From contig JAAEOP010000176.1 in NCBI GenBank assembly GCA_024223125.1, forward strand, positions 1-23,875: DNA of 23,875 bases, read 5' to 3'. The DNA is from Chloroflexota bacterium (GTDB lineage Bacteria; Chloroflexota; Anaerolineae; Promineifilales; Promineifilaceae). The translations under genes and the position numbers were made by a program. Positions 15,787-22,711 of this stretch are shown in pieces. The notes under the pieces were generated by a model. It made no database searches and was not told the DNA's origin. It worked only from the letters and a program-made list of their open reading frames with translations. Position 1 is the first letter of the stretch, and each line of letters opens with the position of its first letter.

Positions 15787-16965
15787 ATGACACGAAGAAA
15801 AATCCTGATTTTACTGTTTGCCTTACTGCTCGTTTGTATCGGCGCCAGTACACTTTTTTATTTGGCGTTGGGGCGCAGTATCAACTTTGCCGGATTTATT
15901 AGCAACGGCCGTACCAGCGCCATCCGTGTCCCCCCCGGCTTCAAGGCAACCCTGTTTGCTTCTGACTTGAATGGCCCCCGCTTTATCCACTTCGGGCCAG
16001 ACGGCGTCTTGTATGTGGCTGACCGGCGCAATAATCGTATTGTGGCTTTACCGGATAAGGACAACAACGGTCGGGCTGATGAAATCCGTATCTTCGCCGC
16101 AGAGATCAATCTACCGCACAGTCTAGTTTACCATGAAGGCGCCTGGTACGTGGGCGTCCCCTCCGGCCTCATCCGTTTAGAAAACAGGGATGGCGACGGC
16201 CGCGCTGATTTTCGCACAACATTAATAGATAGCTTTACACCCCCCGGACAGCACAGCACCCGTACCGTTGAATTTTTCCCCGACGGCCGACTGCTCATTT
16301 CCGCCGGCTCCACCTGCAACGTTTGTGACGAAGAAGACCCCCGTCGGGCCGCTATCACCGTCTATGACAATCCCGCCGGACAAAACATAGTCACCGGCGA
16401 GCGTCTCTTTGCCAGCGGTATACGTAATGCTGTCGGCCTGGCCATTCATCCTGAAACAGGCGAGTTGTGGGCCAGCAACAACGGCCGTGACCTGATGGGT
16501 GATGATTTACCGCCAGAAACGATCTACATCGTACGCGATGGCGGCAACTATGGCTGGCCAACTTGCCACAATGGTCACATCGTAGACCCTGACATGGGGT
16601 TTGCCGGCGCTTGCGAAGGGGTTGAACCGCCCCTGGTCGAGATGCAGGCCCATATGGCTCCTCTGGACATTGCATTTTACAATGGCACAGCCTTCCCGGA
16701 AACATACCAGGGCGATTTATTCATAGCCCAACACGGATCCTGGAACCGAAGCGAATTGGTAGGCTACAAAATTTCGCGGCTGCCTCTGGATGGCAGCGTC
16801 CCTACCGGCCCGGTCGAAGATTTTGCTACTGGTTGGTTAGATGATGATGGCTCGGTAAACGGCCGTCCTGTTGGGTTGGTGGTTGGGCCTGATGGCGCAC
16901 TATATGTCAGTGATGACACGGCCGGTTTAATCTATCGCATTATTTATGAAGGGATTGAAGATTAG
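15787..16965 (+). CDS. Membrane-anchored PQQ-type sugar (sorbosone/glucose) dehydrogenase-like beta-propeller
   Basis: This 392-residue protein has an N-terminal signal anchor (residues about 5-28, LILLFALLLVCIGASTLFYLAL) and an extracytoplasmic six-bladed propeller of the GSDH/L-sorbosone dehydrogenase family. Visible family elements are VPPGFKATLFASDLNGPRFIHFGPDGVLYVADRR cut into the first blade, FASGIRNAVGLAIHP, DGGNYGWPTCHNG, and AQHGSWNRS with GYKISR. Asp-rich DKDNNGRAD and DGDGRAD loops probably bind calcium. Related enzymes oxidise sugars or aldehydes with PQQ; whether PQQ binds here is not known. The ribosome site AAGGAG overlaps the ppk2 stop. The gene end lies inside an inverted repeat (16960-16992). 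Confidence 0.82.
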   Translation: MTRRKILILLFALLLVCIGASTLFYLALGRSINFAGFISNGRTSAIRVPPGFKATLFASDLNGPRFIHFGPDGVLYVADRRNNRIVALPDKDNNGRADEIRIFAAEINLPHSLVYHEGAWYVGVPSGLIRLENRDGDGRADFRTTLIDSFTPPGQHSTRTVEFFPDGRLLISAGSTCNVCDEEDPRRAAITVYDNPAGQNIVTGERLFASGIRNAVGLAIHPETGELWASNNGRDLMGDDLPPETIYIVRDGGNYGWPTCHNGHIVDPDMGFAGACEGVEPPLVEMQAHMAPLDIAFYNGTAFPETYQGDLFIAQHGSWNRSELVGYKISRLPLDGSVPTGPVEDFATGWLDDDGSVNGRPVGLVVGPDGALYVSDDTAGLIYRIIYEGIED

Positions 16966-16992
16966 AGATGGACCCATCCCTAATCTCTAATC
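16960..16992. repeat. Inverted repeat GATTAGAGAT / ATCTCTAATC, copy 1
   Basis: Ten-base perfect arms surround a 13-base loop. The left arm contains the TAG stop codon of the dehydrogenase-like gene. A related copy lies at 22508-22558, so this is a dispersed element. Confidence 0.7.
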
Positions 16993-17007
16993 TCCAAAAA
17001 CAACTCT

Positions 17008-17610
17008 ATGATTGCTCTATTCATCCAATTCCTTATGTTCATTTCACCCGCCATTTCAGCAGCCACCATTGCCCTAAAATATGATGGATTAAAACGGGGT
17101 CCCGCCAGCGCAGTCTGGCCATCAACCCGCTGCAAAGTCCTCAACTCGGAGCTTGCGACAGTAGGCAAACAAAAAGAGACAACCATTTATCACGTTCAAT
17201 TAGAAGTAGCGTACAAAGTCGGTGAAGAAATATATAAAATGCGAGTGAATGCACTGGACAGCAACGGCCGTCACCAGGGAGTCAAACGTTGGGCGCGAGA
17301 ACTCAGTCTAGCCCAAAAACCGGGTTCTATTCTGCCCCTCTACTACAATCCAACCAAACCCAAACAAATCACTTTGCAACCCGGTCAAGTCACCGTCAAC
17401 GGCCGTAAATGGAGTGTTATCAATGCCATCATGCTCCTTTTTAGCTTCATCCTACACATACTCAGCATTTTAGCCTTGAGCCGACAATTCCTGAACATCA
17501 CCACTGCCAGCAGTGTTGCATTGGGTCTCATCACCTTCTTCGTCATGATTATGTTGGGTGTGCTCCTTTATCTGTTGACACAGGAATTGCGCTCCCAAAG
17601 TCCCACATAA
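17008..17610 (+). CDS. DUF3592-type membrane protein
   Basis: This 200-residue protein has a hydrophobic N-terminus (residues 1-23), a central extracytoplasmic beta domain (about 35-130), and two C-terminal membrane spans (about 140-160 and 168-190). The domain has the DUF3592 layout: WPSTRCKVLNSEL, then HVQLEVAYKVGEEIYKMRV, ending in a YYNPTKPKQ block where the family has YnP.nP. No function is known for the family. Ribosome binding before ATG 17008 is poor; ATG 17038 is an alternative start that would shorten the first hydrophobic segment. It follows the dehydrogenase-like gene by 42 bases, which are occupied by an inverted repeat. Confidence 0.75.
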   Translation: MIALFIQFLMFISPAISAATIALKYDGLKRGPASAVWPSTRCKVLNSELATVGKQKETTIYHVQLEVAYKVGEEIYKMRVNALDSNGRHQGVKRWARELSLAQKPGSILPLYYNPTKPKQITLQPGQVTVNGRKWSVINAIMLLFSFILHILSILALSRQFLNITTASSVALGLITFFVMIMLGVLLYLLTQELRSQSPT

Positions 17611-17666
17611 TCCGATGCTCAAAAAACATTCCTGGCGGCTCCTGAAACACAAACAACCCATAAAAA

Positions 17667-17694
17667 TTGGTAGCAATGTACTAATGGATATATT
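17667..17694 (+). promoter_or_regulatory. Possible promoter for the 57-residue gene
   Basis: TTGGTA (17667-17672) and TATATT (17689-17694) are separated by 16 bases, 65 bases before the small gene. The match is moderate and the surrounding DNA is AT-rich, so chance is possible. Confidence 0.35.
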
Positions 17695-17758
17695 CAGGAG
17701 ATCGTTTACAATAATTTACAAGTTATCTTAACAATCAAAAGAGATAAGGGAGTTTAAA

Positions 17759-17932
17759 ATGCTAATCATGGGCACAATCATAGGTTACATCATTGTTACA
17801 TCAATCATTATCATGTGTGTGTGTATGTTATCATCACGGATAAGTCAAAATGAAGATTGGCAAGAACACCCCCTGTCAATTCAAGACCATACTGTTCCTG
17901 ATTACCAGACAGACGCTATTACTTCATCCTAA
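17759..17932 (+). CDS. Small single-span membrane protein (57 residues), unknown function
   Basis: ATG at 17759 opens a 57-codon frame ending with TAA at 17930-17932. The product begins MLIMGTIIGYIIVTSIII, forming one hydrophobic helix of about 23 residues with cysteines at 20 and 22. A short polar acidic tail (residues 26-57) follows. A ribosome-site-like AAGGGAG lies 7-8 bases upstream, and a strong intrinsic terminator follows 25 bases after the stop, which brackets it as a small transcription unit. The family is not recognised. It could be a small regulatory membrane peptide or a toxin-like peptide, but nothing in the sequence decides this. Confidence 0.5.
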   Translation: MLIMGTIIGYIIVTSIIIMCVCMLSSRISQNEDWQEHPLSIQDHTVPDYQTDAITSS

Positions 17933-17956
17933 ATTTCCTCTTAAGTTCAAAAAATT

Positions 17957-17989
17957 AAAAGCCCGGCTGATTTAGCCGGGCTTTTTTTA
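17957..17989. terminator. Strong intrinsic (rho-independent) terminator, probably bidirectional
   Basis: An 11-base perfect stem (AAAGCCCGGCT, loop GATTT, AGCCGGGCTTT; 17958-17984) is followed by a run of T. On the minus strand the same stem is followed by TTTTAATTTTTT. It can therefore end both the plus-strand small gene and the minus-strand glycan operon. Confidence 0.9.
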
Positions 17990-17992
17990 TTC

Positions 17993-18054
17993 AAGTGCGA
18001 CGCACTTTCCCAGAATAATCTGTTATAACATGATCGATTGCAAGTGCGTCGTAC
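17993..18054. repeat. Paired palindrome repeat, AAGTGCGACGCACTT family, copy 2
   Basis: AAGTGCGACGCACTT (17993-18007) and a decayed inverse AAGTGCGTCGTAC (18042-18054) flank an AT-rich spacer. Arms and the first spacer bases (TTTCCC.GAATA) match the copy at 2785-2834. It lies between the terminator and the end of the gmhA-like gene. Confidence 0.7.
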
Positions 18055-18064
18055 CCCCAAAGCC

Positions 18065-18637
18065 CTAAGGCACGGCCGTGTGTGCCAATTGCTTCAGCAT
18101 AAAAACAATAAGATGTTCAAACATTAAATGAATATCTTCAACATGTTCAATGCAGTCACTGGGCACATGTAATTCCTGGTCAACCAGGCCCCGTAACTGT
18201 CCCCCATCAAAACCAGTAAAACCAATAGTAAAGGCTCCCTCTTGATTCGCCAGTTTTATGGCTTCCAAGACGTTAGGAGAATTCCCGCTGGTGGATATGC
18301 CAATGACAATATCATCTGCTTGAATGAAAGGGAGCATTTGGCGGGCAAAAACAGAGGCATATCCTTCATCATTGGCATAAGCTGTTAGCGCGGCCATATT
18401 ATCAGACAGGCCAATCACTTTGAAAGGGGGCCAGCCGACTGCTTGCGTATTTTTGCCAATATCGCACACCATATGGGTAGCTGTTGAAGCGCTGCCACCA
18501 TTACCCATGATAAATAGTTGACGGCCGTTTAAGCGGGCAGTCTGCAAAATTTGTATTACTTCATCCATTTTATCTACTGATAGCAGACCTATCGTATTTT
18601 GTAACCTACCCACATAAGCTCGAATTTCATCTTTCAT
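18065..18637 (-). CDS. gmhA: SIS-domain sedoheptulose-7-phosphate isomerase-like protein
   Basis: This 190-residue single SIS-domain protein contains the sugar-phosphate binding loops MGNGGSASTATHM and GISTSGNSPNVLEAI. It ends in HVEDIHLMFEHLIVFML, which aligns with the C-terminal helix that carries the catalytic histidine in GmhA. GmhA converts sedoheptulose 7-phosphate to D-glycero-D-manno-heptose 7-phosphate. At the place of the catalytic glutamate the sequence has Asp (MVCDIGKN), so activity needs proof. The start at 18637 has CAGGAG about 8 bases upstream. A start at 18655 lacks a ribosome site. It is the last gene of the glycan operon, directly after the heptose kinase (gap 18 bases), which supports the heptose role. 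Confidence 0.82.
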   Translation of the reverse strand: MKDEIRAYVGRLQNTIGLLSVDKMDEVIQILQTARLNGRQLFIMGNGGSASTATHMVCDIGKNTQAVGWPPFKVIGLSDNMAALTAYANDEGYASVFARQMLPFIQADDIVIGISTSGNSPNVLEAIKLANQEGAFTIGFTGFDGGQLRGLVDQELHVPSDCIEHVEDIHLMFEHLIVFMLKQLAHTAVP

Positions 18638-18655
18638 ACGACTAACTCCTGACAT

Positions 18656-19636
18656 TTACGCTCGCAAGTAATTAAATATCACTTTAGACCCATCGGGTTC
18701 CATTTTGAACGGCAACTCTTGTAAACTGCTTAAAGCTTCACGTACTGCATCTTGCTTACTGTGGGGACAGTACAGAAGCAAAAAGCCCCCGCCACCAGCG
18801 CCAGAAATTTTTCCCCCAATGGCGCCAGCCTTACGGGCTGCATAATAAATATTATCTATCATTCCATTGCTAATTTGGCTGGCAAGCTGCTTCTTCAATT
18901 GCCAGCCTTCATGAAGCAATTCCCCAAGTGCATCAATATTGCCATTTTGTAGTTCGTCACAGGCAATATGCGCGATTTTTTTCATCTCGGTTAAAATTGA
19001 TGATCGATCGCGGATATTTTCTTTTTGTTCAGTCAATACAGATGAAGAACGGCGGGTAACACCCGTAAAAAACAACATAGTGTTTTCATTCAGTTTTTTT
19101 CTCAGTCCATTTCCCAACACAATTCTCTGGCTTTTCACTGCGCCATCTGTTGTAAATTCAAAGAAGCGCAAACCACCGTAAGCGGCAATATATTGATCTT
19201 GCACACCACTGGGTTTATCCAAAATATCAATCTCTATTTCACATGCTTCCTGGGCTAATTTTTCGGCCGTGATCAACTGCCCATATAAGCTATACATAGC
19301 ATGAAGAGCGCCCACTGTGACTGTAGCCGAAGAACCTAAACCTGAACCTTCGGAAGGAATATCACCCATAGTCGTAATTTCAATGCCTTCCACAATTCCG
19401 GTCTTACGAAACGCCTCGCGGATGAGTTCATGTTGTAGTTCATCCAGGCTGTCCACCATCTCTGTTTTGGTCCAGCCGACACGTAGTTTGCGATCAAACC
19501 GTTCTTTAATAGTGACAAAAATAAATTTATCAATGGCGGTCGTCAAAACACAGCCCCCTTCCTGCAAATAGTACGAAGGGAAATCAGTACCACCACCAAA
19601 CAAGCTAACACGTAAGGGTGTTTGGACAATTATCAT
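18656..19636 (-). CDS. hddA: GHMP-family D-glycero-alpha-D-manno-heptose-7-phosphate kinase
   Basis: This 326-residue GHMP kinase shows motif 1 ([18 protein letters not shown] near the N-terminus), the ATP loop [12 protein letters not shown] (residues 94-105) and the C-terminal [14 protein letters not shown]. The GGGTDFP start is the type found in heptose-7-phosphate kinases (HddA) and related fucose kinases. Together with the adjoining gmhA-like gene, it suggests phosphorylation at C1 to heptose 1,7-bisphosphate on the way to GDP-D,D-heptose. The partner phosphatase and nucleotidyltransferase are not in the window. The stop is 18 bases from the gmhA start. The ribosome site (GAGAAAT) is weak. 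Confidence 0.85.
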   Translation of the reverse strand: MIIVQTPLRVSLFGGGTDFPSYYLQEGGCVLTTAIDKFIFVTIKERFDRKLRVGWTKTEMVDSLDELQHELIREAFRKTGIVEGIEITTMGDIPSEGSGLGSSATVTVGALHAMYSLYGQLITAEKLAQEACEIEIDILDKPSGVQDQYIAAYGGLRFFEFTTDGAVKSQRIVLGNGLRKKLNENTMLFFTGVTRRSSSVLTEQKENIRDRSSILTEMKKIAHIACDELQNGNIDALGELLHEGWQLKKQLASQISNGMIDNIYYAARKAGAIGGKISGAGGGGFLLLYCPHSKQDAVREALSSLQELPFKMEPDGSKVIFNYLRA

Positions 19637-19699
19637 AATTATTTCTCATTGTTAGGCCAGCTATTTTTGCCGGGTCAGTCAATAAATTGGGCGAGCAAA

Positions 19700-21202
19700 T
19701 TAGTAAGCTCCCCGCCCTTTCAAAATTGCCGGAATGGTCTGGAGTAAGATTTGAATATCTAACCAGATATTCCAGTTGCGAATATAATACATGTCCAGTT
19801 GGACTCTTTCATCATAAGAAATATCGGAACGGCCGCTCACTTGCCATAAGCCTGTAATACCTGGTAAAACTGTCAGCAAATTTAAGCCCCATTCATCATA
19901 CATTTTCATTTCTGCCGGAGAGATCATGCGCGGCCCCACCAAAGACATTTCTCGTTTGAGTACATTCAGCAGTTGGGGAAGTTCATCAAGACTGGATTTA
20001 CGTAGGAATTGACCAACCCTGGTAATACGAGGATCATTTTTTAATTTATGGGCTTGTTCCAATTCTTCTTTTAGTTCAGGATGAGCATTTAGAATTTCAT
20101 CCCCATTCACACGCATGGTACGGAATTTGTAAGCGTGAAATTGACGGCCGTTAATCCCCATAACCCGGCGACGATAAATTGCCGGGCCAGGTGAATCCAA
20201 CTTAATAATCAACCCAAGCAGCAGCATCAAAGGTGCAATGGCAAAGAAACCAGGAATCATGAGAGCATAATCAAGCGCCAGCTTGAAAACCTTATCAACT
20301 CCGGTCAGGCGAACTTTTTGCACATGGACAAGTGGGGTACAGGCCATCTCTTTTACTTCCAGCCCAGTGGTAATGATTTCAAATAAGCCAGATGACAACC
20401 GCAAATTTAAGCCCTTCCTCAGACCATAACTTTTGAAAATATCTAGCATCTCAATACGGGTGATGGAACTGGTGGCTATGACAGTTTCTTCGATACGATA
20501 TTTTTGTATGAATTGATCTAGCTGATCTGTATGCCCCAGACATTGTAGTTGGCTGTGAACGGCCGTTCCCGGCCGCACATGATCATCCACAAAACCCAAC
20601 ACATGCAAGCCGGAAGTCTCCCATTCAATAAGCTGCTGTGCCAACAAACGCCCTTCTTCATTTGCCCCAATAATAAGCGCCGGCGACAAAAAGTAGCCCT
20701 GTTGCCGCAAATTATAAACAAGGCGACGAATCCAAAAACGGCCGAAGGAAACAAATAGAAACGTAAAAAACCAGGCCACAAGCAGCCAACCACGGGCAAA
20801 TATAAAATCCGGACTTAGAAAACTGACAAATATGACCCCCATAATACCTACGCTAATAGCCCGGAATACAAGCGAGTATTCCCTGGTACCGCCTAATAAG
20901 TTTCGCCGATTGTACAGACCGAATCCCCAAAATATAGCCGCCCACATGGGGTTTAGAATCAAACTCAGATTACGATAAAATTGATTAACCGGGGTAATGT
21001 CTAGTTGAAACAGGGGTAAGTCTGCATTGAAGCGCAAAGAGTAAGCCAACAGAAATGCCAAGCCAACCATGAGAAAATCATTGACAATAAGCCCGACTAT
21101 GAGCAATCGCCACTGGTTGACCTGTATGGCAGAGGAGACTTGGCCGAAGGGATTAAATGGGACTCCGCGTTTTTTTTCTAGAGAGTTCACTGTTGGATGC
21201 AA
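19700..21202 (-). CDS. Polyprenyl-phosphate sugar-1-phosphate transferase (WcaJ/WbaP-like)
   Basis: This 500-residue exopolysaccharide initiating transferase has about four N-terminal membrane spans (residues 30-150). A Rossmann-like CoA-binding-3 domain follows (SPALIIGANEEGRLLAQQ). After a membrane segment near 310-330 comes the bacterial sugar transferase domain, with YKFRTMRVNGDE, LRKSSLDELPQLLNVLKREMSLVGPR, LPGITGLWQVSGRS and YYIRNWNIWLDI, ending in RGAY. It loads a sugar phosphate onto undecaprenyl phosphate to begin a repeat unit. The start is an unusual TTG at 21202, chosen because AGGAGGAGG lies about 5 bases before it; a GTG four codons later is less well placed. It is the second gene of the minus-strand glycan operon. 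Confidence 0.92.
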   Translation of the reverse strand: MHPTVNSLEKKRGVPFNPFGQVSSAIQVNQWRLLIVGLIVNDFLMVGLAFLLAYSLRFNADLPLFQLDITPVNQFYRNLSLILNPMWAAIFWGFGLYNRRNLLGGTREYSLVFRAISVGIMGVIFVSFLSPDFIFARGWLLVAWFFTFLFVSFGRFWIRRLVYNLRQQGYFLSPALIIGANEEGRLLAQQLIEWETSGLHVLGFVDDHVRPGTAVHSQLQCLGHTDQLDQFIQKYRIEETVIATSSITRIEMLDIFKSYGLRKGLNLRLSSGLFEIITTGLEVKEMACTPLVHVQKVRLTGVDKVFKLALDYALMIPGFFAIAPLMLLLGLIIKLDSPGPAIYRRRVMGINGRQFHAYKFRTMRVNGDEILNAHPELKEELEQAHKLKNDPRITRVGQFLRKSSLDELPQLLNVLKREMSLVGPRMISPAEMKMYDEWGLNLLTVLPGITGLWQVSGRSDISYDERVQLDMYYIRNWNIWLDIQILLQTIPAILKGRGAY

Positions 21203-21286
21203 TGCTTCCTCCTCCTAATATGAAAAGTACGATTAAGACATTGTTACTGTATGCCTATTTCATTAAGAAGTTGCTTACAGATCGGG

Positions 21287-22495
21287 TTAGCTGTCCGTAT
21301 AAATATCATCCCAGGCGGTGTATTGTGCGCGCCAATCATAATGGGCTTCAAGTGCAGATCGGCCTGATTTGCGTAAAGAATTCGCAAGTTCAGGCTGGCG
21401 GAACAGCTTTGTGACTGCTTCGGCAAAGGTCTTCGTATTGTCGGCAATGAGAATATCACGGCCGTCTTCATACTGAATCCCCTCGGCCCCAATTGTTGTG
21501 GATACAATGGGCAAACCCCACGACCAACCATCTACAATTTTGACCCGCATTCCCCCACCGGCATGAAGGGGCACAATGAATGCGGCCGTTTCCGCCAAAT
21601 ACGGCCGCGGATCATCCACATAACCTGTCACATCCAACCCTGTTAATGGCATTGTTGTCAACTTTGCCGGCGGGTCTTTGCCAATGACTGTAAAGAGAGC
21701 GTCAGGTAATTTCTTTTGAATGAGAGGCCATACTTCTTCTGCAAACCAAAGAATACCGTCTGCATTAGGCGGCCAATGAAGACCTCCTAAAAATGTCACC
21801 CGGCACGGTTTTGCTGTTGGCGGAATCACCTGTTTCGTTTCTGGGTCTACACATATTGGGATAACTGGACCGCGAATCGTTTCCCCATTCTGGTTAGCTA
21901 CCTGAGCGACGGCCGCTTTATCTTCGGCCGTAACCCACACCACCTGATCAAATTGGCGGCACACATCAACTTCATACCGGGACATATTGCCAGACTCAAT
22001 TGAGAGAAGTGCCTTTTGTACCGGATTACTACCGCTGTCCGCCAGCCGTTGGGGAATAAGATACATAGCATTGTGTTGGTCTAAAACAGTGTTGATTTGG
22101 GGCGCGGCCGTCTTCGCCGCCAACGCATATTGAGCCATCCACAACTGATCTGCATGAACTGCGTCAAATGTTTGTTCCCGCAAAAGCCGAGCAATAAGCT
22201 GATTCATTTCAGCCGCTTTGTCTCGTTCAATGAGAAACGGCCGCCGACGCAGCAAACTTGTCCCCAGAAACCACATATCCTTTAACCGGGAACGGCGCAT
22301 CAATACGGTGTATACGGCCGTACAATATTGCCGCATATGGTCAATCTGCTCCAGCGTATCATTTTCCCGGCAAAAAGCCGCCAGCGTCACCTCATGACCC
22401 GCATGAGCCAGATATTGCAACACATGATAAATACGAACTTTGGGGCCGGCATCAGCCGGATAAGGAACTAATTGAGAAAGATAGAGTATTCGCAT
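21287..22495 (-). CDS. Glycosyltransferase family 4 (GT-B fold)
   Basis: This 402-residue protein starts MRILYLSQLVPYPADAGPKVRIYHVL, the GT4 N-terminal loop. The C-terminal nucleotide-sugar domain shows FLGGLHWPPNADGILWFAEEVWP, VTGYVDDPRPYL and PLHAGGGMRVKIVDGWSWGLPIVSTTIGAEGI. The catalytic EX7E-type segment has Asp in place of the first Glu (KIVDGWSWG). The arrangement is like the sugar transferases associated with exopolysaccharide export. It probably adds a sugar on the cytoplasmic face during surface-glycan synthesis. The start at 22495 is chosen over an in-frame ATG at 22546 because the extra 17 residues are encoded by an intergenic repeat. It is the first gene of the minus-strand glycan operon. 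Confidence 0.9.
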   Translation of the reverse strand: MRILYLSQLVPYPADAGPKVRIYHVLQYLAHAGHEVTLAAFCRENDTLEQIDHMRQYCTAVYTVLMRRSRLKDMWFLGTSLLRRRPFLIERDKAAEMNQLIARLLREQTFDAVHADQLWMAQYALAAKTAAPQINTVLDQHNAMYLIPQRLADSGSNPVQKALLSIESGNMSRYEVDVCRQFDQVVWVTAEDKAAVAQVANQNGETIRGPVIPICVDPETKQVIPPTAKPCRVTFLGGLHWPPNADGILWFAEEVWPLIQKKLPDALFTVIGKDPPAKLTTMPLTGLDVTGYVDDPRPYLAETAAFIVPLHAGGGMRVKIVDGWSWGLPIVSTTIGAEGIQYEDGRDILIADNTKTFAEAVTKLFRQPELANSLRKSGRSALEAHYDWRAQYTAWDDIYTDS

Positions 22496-22507
22496 AAAGT
22501 TAAATTT

Positions 22508-22558
22508 GGAGATTAGAGATTGGAGCTTGGGAGATTCGGCATCCAATCTCCAATCTCC
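22508..22558. repeat. Inverted repeat GATTAGAGAT family, copy 2
   Basis: Seventeen-base arms (22508-22524 and 22542-22558) match at 16 positions, with a further GGGAGATT between them. They share the GATTAGAGAT/AATCTC words with the element at 16960-16992. It lies just upstream of the GT4 gene. Confidence 0.75.
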
Positions 22559-22629
22559 CTCTGGACTAAGTTGTTATAATCACCATGTGTAATAACAAGG
22601 CAGGCTTAAAATTGTGCTTACACCCTCTC

Positions 22630-22658
22630 TTGACGCGCATCGTAACGATTGCTATCAT
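22630..22658 (+). promoter_or_regulatory. Sigma-70 promoter of the CoA-ligase gene
   Basis: -35 TTGACG (22630-22635), exactly 17 bases, then -10 TATCAT (22653-22658), 53 bases before the start codon. Both hexamers match consensus at five of six positions. Confidence 0.7.
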
Positions 22659-22668
22659 ACGTCAATAA

Positions 22669-22686
22669 ATACCTACCGGTTGGTAT
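22669..22686. promoter_or_regulatory. TetR-type palindromic operator
   Basis: ATACCTACCGGTTGGTAT is an 18-base palindrome with a single non-complementary pair and central ACCGGT. It lies 10 bases after the -10 box, over the transcription start. The TACC..CCGG..GGTA pattern is usual for TetR-family repressors, many of which respond to acyl-CoA or aromatic ligands. No repressor gene is in the window. Confidence 0.6.
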
Positions 22687-22711
22687 GTATTCAACCAGAC
22701 GGAGACTGCAA

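Noticed and set aside
22496..22546. Longer GT4 start adding 17 residues
   Set aside because: The extra codons come from the inverted repeat, and the GT4 fold begins with MRILYLSQ.
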